Source: an uncultured Fidelibacterota bacterium (GTDB lineage: Bacteria > Fidelibacterota > Marinisomatia > Marinisomatales > TCS55). From it: DNA of 64,000 nt. Under the pieces are notes generated by a model. It did no database searches. It was given only the letters and a program-made list of their open reading frames with translations, and was not told the DNA's origin. Of the stretch, positions 61,713-64,000 are shown in pieces (position 1 is the first letter of the stretch; each line of letters starts with the position of its first letter). The stretch spans positions 124,001-188,000 of the forward strand of contig CACMQQ010000002.1 of NCBI GenBank assembly GCA_902615915.1. The letters run 5' to 3'. The translations under genes and the position numbers were made by a program.

Positions 61713-63475
61713 GGGTTTTTATCCATACTCATTCTTTTTAAAATATTTTGATAGCCCCCTTCAGCTTCAATACAACCTTTATTTAAGTATACGAATTTAT
61801 CAGCAAAATTCATTTTCTCTACATCATGAGAAACAATAATAATAATCATACTTTTTTCTTCTTTTATCTTTTTAAGGGCGTCATAAAATTTTTCAACGCT
61901 TCTAACATCTAAATCACTGGTTGGCTCATCTAATATTAATACCTTTGCTTCGCTGTATAAAGCCCTAGCAATATCAACTCTTTGCTTTTGGCCTCCAGAA
62001 AGGCTAACAGCATCTTCGCCGATGCTTGTGTAATAACCATTATCCAATTTGCTAATAAATTCATCCGCTCCACTTAAAATAGAAGCTGTTCTAGCTCTTT
62101 TTTCGCTCCTTTCATTGTAGCCGTAGGCAATTTGATCTATAATGCTACTTCCTAAATACATAGGACTTTGAGGCACATAAGCAATTTGTTTTCTTATGCT
62201 CCTAAGAGTCAAGTTTGTGCTATCAATTTTATCAAACAATATTTCTCCCTTTGAAGCAGTTCTTATCTTTGGCAACAAATCAATTAATGTTGATTTTCCA
62301 CTGCCTGAAGGTCCAAGGATGCAAGTTATTTCATTCATTTTAAATGTAAGATTTATATTTTTTAGAACATAATTATCATCATACGAAAAAGAAATATTTT
62401 TTAATATTATTGATTCAGATAATGTTTCTAAATCTTTTTTACCATGATCTATTTCTTTTGAATCTTCAATATTTTTTATATCAAATAAAACTTGATTAAT
62501 AGAGGCTTTACTTTCACTAAGTGACTGTAATTGCATCAGCAAGGTTCTTTGCAGAGGCATCAATTTTATTATCAAAAAGATAAATAATATTATTTCACCA
62601 ATTGCTAGACCTAAGAGTTCTTGACCTACGTAAATCATTGATATGCAAAGACCAATTATAGCTGGCTCAATAACTAGACTGGTTTTTATTCCAAGGGTTT
62701 TAATTTCATTAGATCTTAACATCTGCCTTTTTGTGTAATTCAAGAAATTTTCTGATTCAAGGTCTTGAGTGGATGATATTTTTATTAATTTTGGAAATCG
62801 CAGTCTATTATGCAGAAAAGTAGAGAGCTGTTTATTGGCATGCAATGCTTTCTTGCCGACTACTTTTGAACGTTTTATCCAAATATAAGGCAAGAGTGAA
62901 GCGAGAATTAATATTGGAAGGGTATATAAGGTCATTGTTAACGAAATAATAACCAAAAGAGAAAATGTTGCGACAGAATTAATCGATAAGGAAATAATTT
63001 GAATTGGCGCCATTATTGCCCTGGTGGCATTTGCTGACTCTGTAACAACTAGATTCGCTAAATCGCCAACTGAAACTTTATCCGCGTATGATTCTTTAGC
63101 TTGCAGATATTTTGAAAAAAGCTGGTCTTTAATTACTTTGTGTGTTTTAGACGATACAACAAGGTTTCGTTTTTTTTGATAAAACAAAAATAATTGCTTA
63201 ACTACAAACAGAATAAAGGCAACGAGCAACAAGTGCTCTATTTTGAATTCAACCTTAAAAAATAAAAAAATATCTTTTAGATATTTATAAAACTCACTTT
63301 TAGATGAAATATCAATATTTTGATTATCCTCAATTGTCATCATTTCAAATATTGGAAGAAAAATACCTATTCCAATGAACTCAAAGAAAGTTGACAGCAG
63401 TGATAGGAAAACCAAAAATAGAATTTCTGAATTTTTGAAAGAAAACTTTCTACAGCTTTTTAACCAGAATTTAAT
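61709..63475 (-). CDS. ABC exporter (PglK/MsbA-like) with apparent AUU start
   Basis: About 588 residues. The N-terminal permease has six helices; the C-terminal ATPase has Walker A GPSGSGKSTL, signature LSGGQKQR and Walker B VLILDEPTSD. A TTG at 63415 is the first conventional start, but it leaves out the standard N-terminal helix. The frame is open further up and the ATT at 63475-63473 begins KFWLKSCRKFSFKNSEILFL followed by VFLSLLSTFFEFIGIG, the usual ABC exporter opening. AGGA lies 8 nt upstream of the ATT. This start also sits 26 nt after the upstream stop, as in the rest of the operon. The substrate is probably a lipid-linked oligosaccharide. Confidence 0.85.
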   Translation of the reverse strand: MKFWLKSCRKFSFKNSEILFLVFLSLLSTFFEFIGIGIFLPIFEMMTIEDNQNIDISSKSEFYKYLKDIFLFFKVEFKIEHLLLVAFILFVVKQLFLFYQKKRNLVVSSKTHKVIKDQLFSKYLQAKESYADKVSVGDLANLVVTESANATRAIMAPIQIISLSINSVATFSLLVIISLTMTLYTLPILILASLLPYIWIKRSKVVGKKALHANKQLSTFLHNRLRFPKLIKISSTQDLESENFLNYTKRQMLRSNEIKTLGIKTSLVIEPAIIGLCISMIYVGQELLGLAIGEIILFIFLIIKLMPLQRTLLMQLQSLSESKASINQVLFDIKNIEDSKEIDHGKKDLETLSESIILKNISFSYDDNYVLKNINLTFKMNEITCILGPSGSGKSTLIDLLPKIRTASKGEILFDKIDSTNLTLRSIRKQIAYVPQSPMYLGSSIIDQIAYGYNERSEKRARTASILSGADEFISKLDNGYYTSIGEDAVSLSGGQKQRVDIARALYSEAKVLILDEPTSDLDVRSVEKFYDALKKIKEEKSMIIIIVSHDVEKMNFADKFVYLNKGCIEAEGGYQNILKRMSMDKNP

Positions 63476-63483
63476 AACACATA

Positions 63484-63487
63484 TCCT
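63484..63487 (-). promoter_or_regulatory. Shine-Dalgarno AGGA for an AUU start
   Basis: Minus-strand AGGA, 8 nt before the ATT at 63475-63473. An ATG lying between them (63482-63480) is out of frame and stops after three codons. Confidence 0.45.
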
Positions 63488-63501
63488 ATTACTTAATTTG
63501 A

Positions 63502-64000
63502 CTAAAACAAACTATACCTTGGATTTTTATCTTCTAAAATTCGTTTTAATTCTTCTGCAGCTTTTTTACGCATTTCCATATATGATTCTTTGTTATAAAA
63601 GGCAGCGTGAGGCGTGATAATGAGTTTGCCAGAGATCCAATCATCATCATTCACCCAAGCTTTAATAAAGTTATTTTCGTAATTAATAGGCTCATTATCT
63701 AAAACATCTAGACCAGCTTTATTAACTATTCCTTCCTTGATTGAATCAAAAAGATGGTCAAGGTTTATGATTTCACCCCGAGCAGTATTATAAATAGAAA
63801 TACCTTTTTTAGCGCTTCTAAAAAAGTTTTTATTAATCATTCCCTTTGTTTCATTATTAAGAGGGGTGTGAATAGAAATTATATCAGCTTTACTAGAAAG
63901 CTCTTTTAGCGAATGAGATCTAGACAAGTTCAAAGATTTCTCTATTCCATTACTTCTATAAGGATCATAGAAATTAACATTAAAACCAAATGCCTTTGCT
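63502..64000 (-). CDS. D-2-hydroxyacid dehydrogenase (5' end cut by window)
   Basis: C-terminal part of an NAD-dependent D-isomer-specific 2-hydroxyacid dehydrogenase (3-phosphoglycerate dehydrogenase/CtBP-like). The frame is open to the window edge, where it reads AKAFGFNVNFYDPYRSNGIE, the second strand of the NAD-binding domain, so the TTG at 63933 is not the real start. Downstream are SSKADIISIHTPLNNETKGMINKNFF, YNTARGEIINLDHLF with the catalytic Arg, the Glu of KAGLDVLDNEPIN, and the His of LIITPHAAFYNKES. The role in a glycan locus could be making a hydroxy- or keto-acid precursor, which is inference. Confidence 0.88.
   Translation of the reverse strand, partial: AKAFGFNVNFYDPYRSNGIEKSLNLSRSHSLKELSSKADIISIHTPLNNETKGMINKNFFRSAKKGISIYNTARGEIINLDHLFDSIKEGIVNKAGLDVLDNEPINYENNFIKAWVNDDDWISGKLIITPHAAFYNKESYMEMRKKAAEELKRILEDKNPRYSLF

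Noticed and set aside
63502-63933. A short complete dehydrogenase starting at the TTG at 63933
   Set aside because: The frame is open to the window edge and encodes the conserved FGFNVNFYDPY region, so the gene is only cut by the window.
1-64000. CRISPR arrays, tRNA genes, insertion sequences or prophage
   Set aside because: No regularly spaced repeats, no tRNA T-loop/acceptor patterns and no transposase or phage structural genes were recognised; the CI-like HTH is part of the Wzz protein, not a phage remnant.

Overview
This is an AT-rich window (very few G/C runs, many A/T tracts) from a Gram-negative bacterium: it encodes a Wza outer-membrane exporter, two Wzi-like barrels, a lipoprotein and several secreted TPR or barrel proteins. 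The housekeeping genes and the DUF4159/DUF4175-type operon point to the Fibrobacteres-Chlorobi-Bacteroidetes side of the tree. Marinimicrobia (SAR406) is my best guess, but it rests on general protein resemblance, not on a marker phylogeny.

Positions 1-20.7 kb are core genome. On the minus strand are metG (cut by the window edge), holB and an EnvC-like murein hydrolase activator. A stand-alone cyclic-nucleotide-binding protein and an AI-2E/PerM permease follow on the plus strand. Next come a barrel/TPR/BamE-like protein (minus) and a four-gene plus-strand operon: DUF4159, DUF4175-like, TPR protein, and a protein often labelled 'asparagine synthetase B'. Then on the minus strand are a sugar-nucleotide epimerase, mazG, ybeY, a PgpH-type 7TM-HD phosphodiesterase, the RNase P RNA gene rnpB and a C4 zinc-ribbon coiled-coil protein. 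A clear rho-independent terminator at about 20.67 kb closes the next region.

Positions 20.76-64 kb are one nearly gap-free minus-strand surface-polysaccharide locus of about 40 genes. In transcription order (high to low coordinates) it holds:
(a) 64-53.6 kb: a dehydrogenase cut by the edge, an ABC exporter, a CDP-3,6-dideoxyhexose pathway (ddhA, ddhB, ddhC, an RmlC-like epimerase, a reductase), a 2OG-Fe(II) oxygenase and an asparagine-synthase-like amidotransferase.
(b) 53.6-44 kb: five GT4 glycosyltransferases, a polymerase/ligase, an epimerase and a WecA-like initiating transferase.
(c) 44-37.9 kb: the export machine (Wzi, Wza, a beta-propeller lipoprotein, and a Wzz with an N-terminal helix-turn-helix).
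(d) 37.9-20.8 kb: Wzx, Wzy, glycosyltransferases, methyltransferases, a PglC-PglD-PglE-type block with an embedded CoA-transferase and HAD hydrolase, a cupin/methyltransferase/mini-DegT cassette, Gmd, and a second Wzi-like barrel.

The points most worth a second look are these. Three genes in the locus (46692-47801, 52396-53640, 61709-63475) appear to start at AUU with well-placed Shine-Dalgarno sequences. The Wzz protein carries a cytoplasmic CI-repressor-like DNA-binding domain. A beta-propeller lipoprotein is wedged between wza and wzz. A family I CoA-transferase sits inside a sugar N-acylation block.
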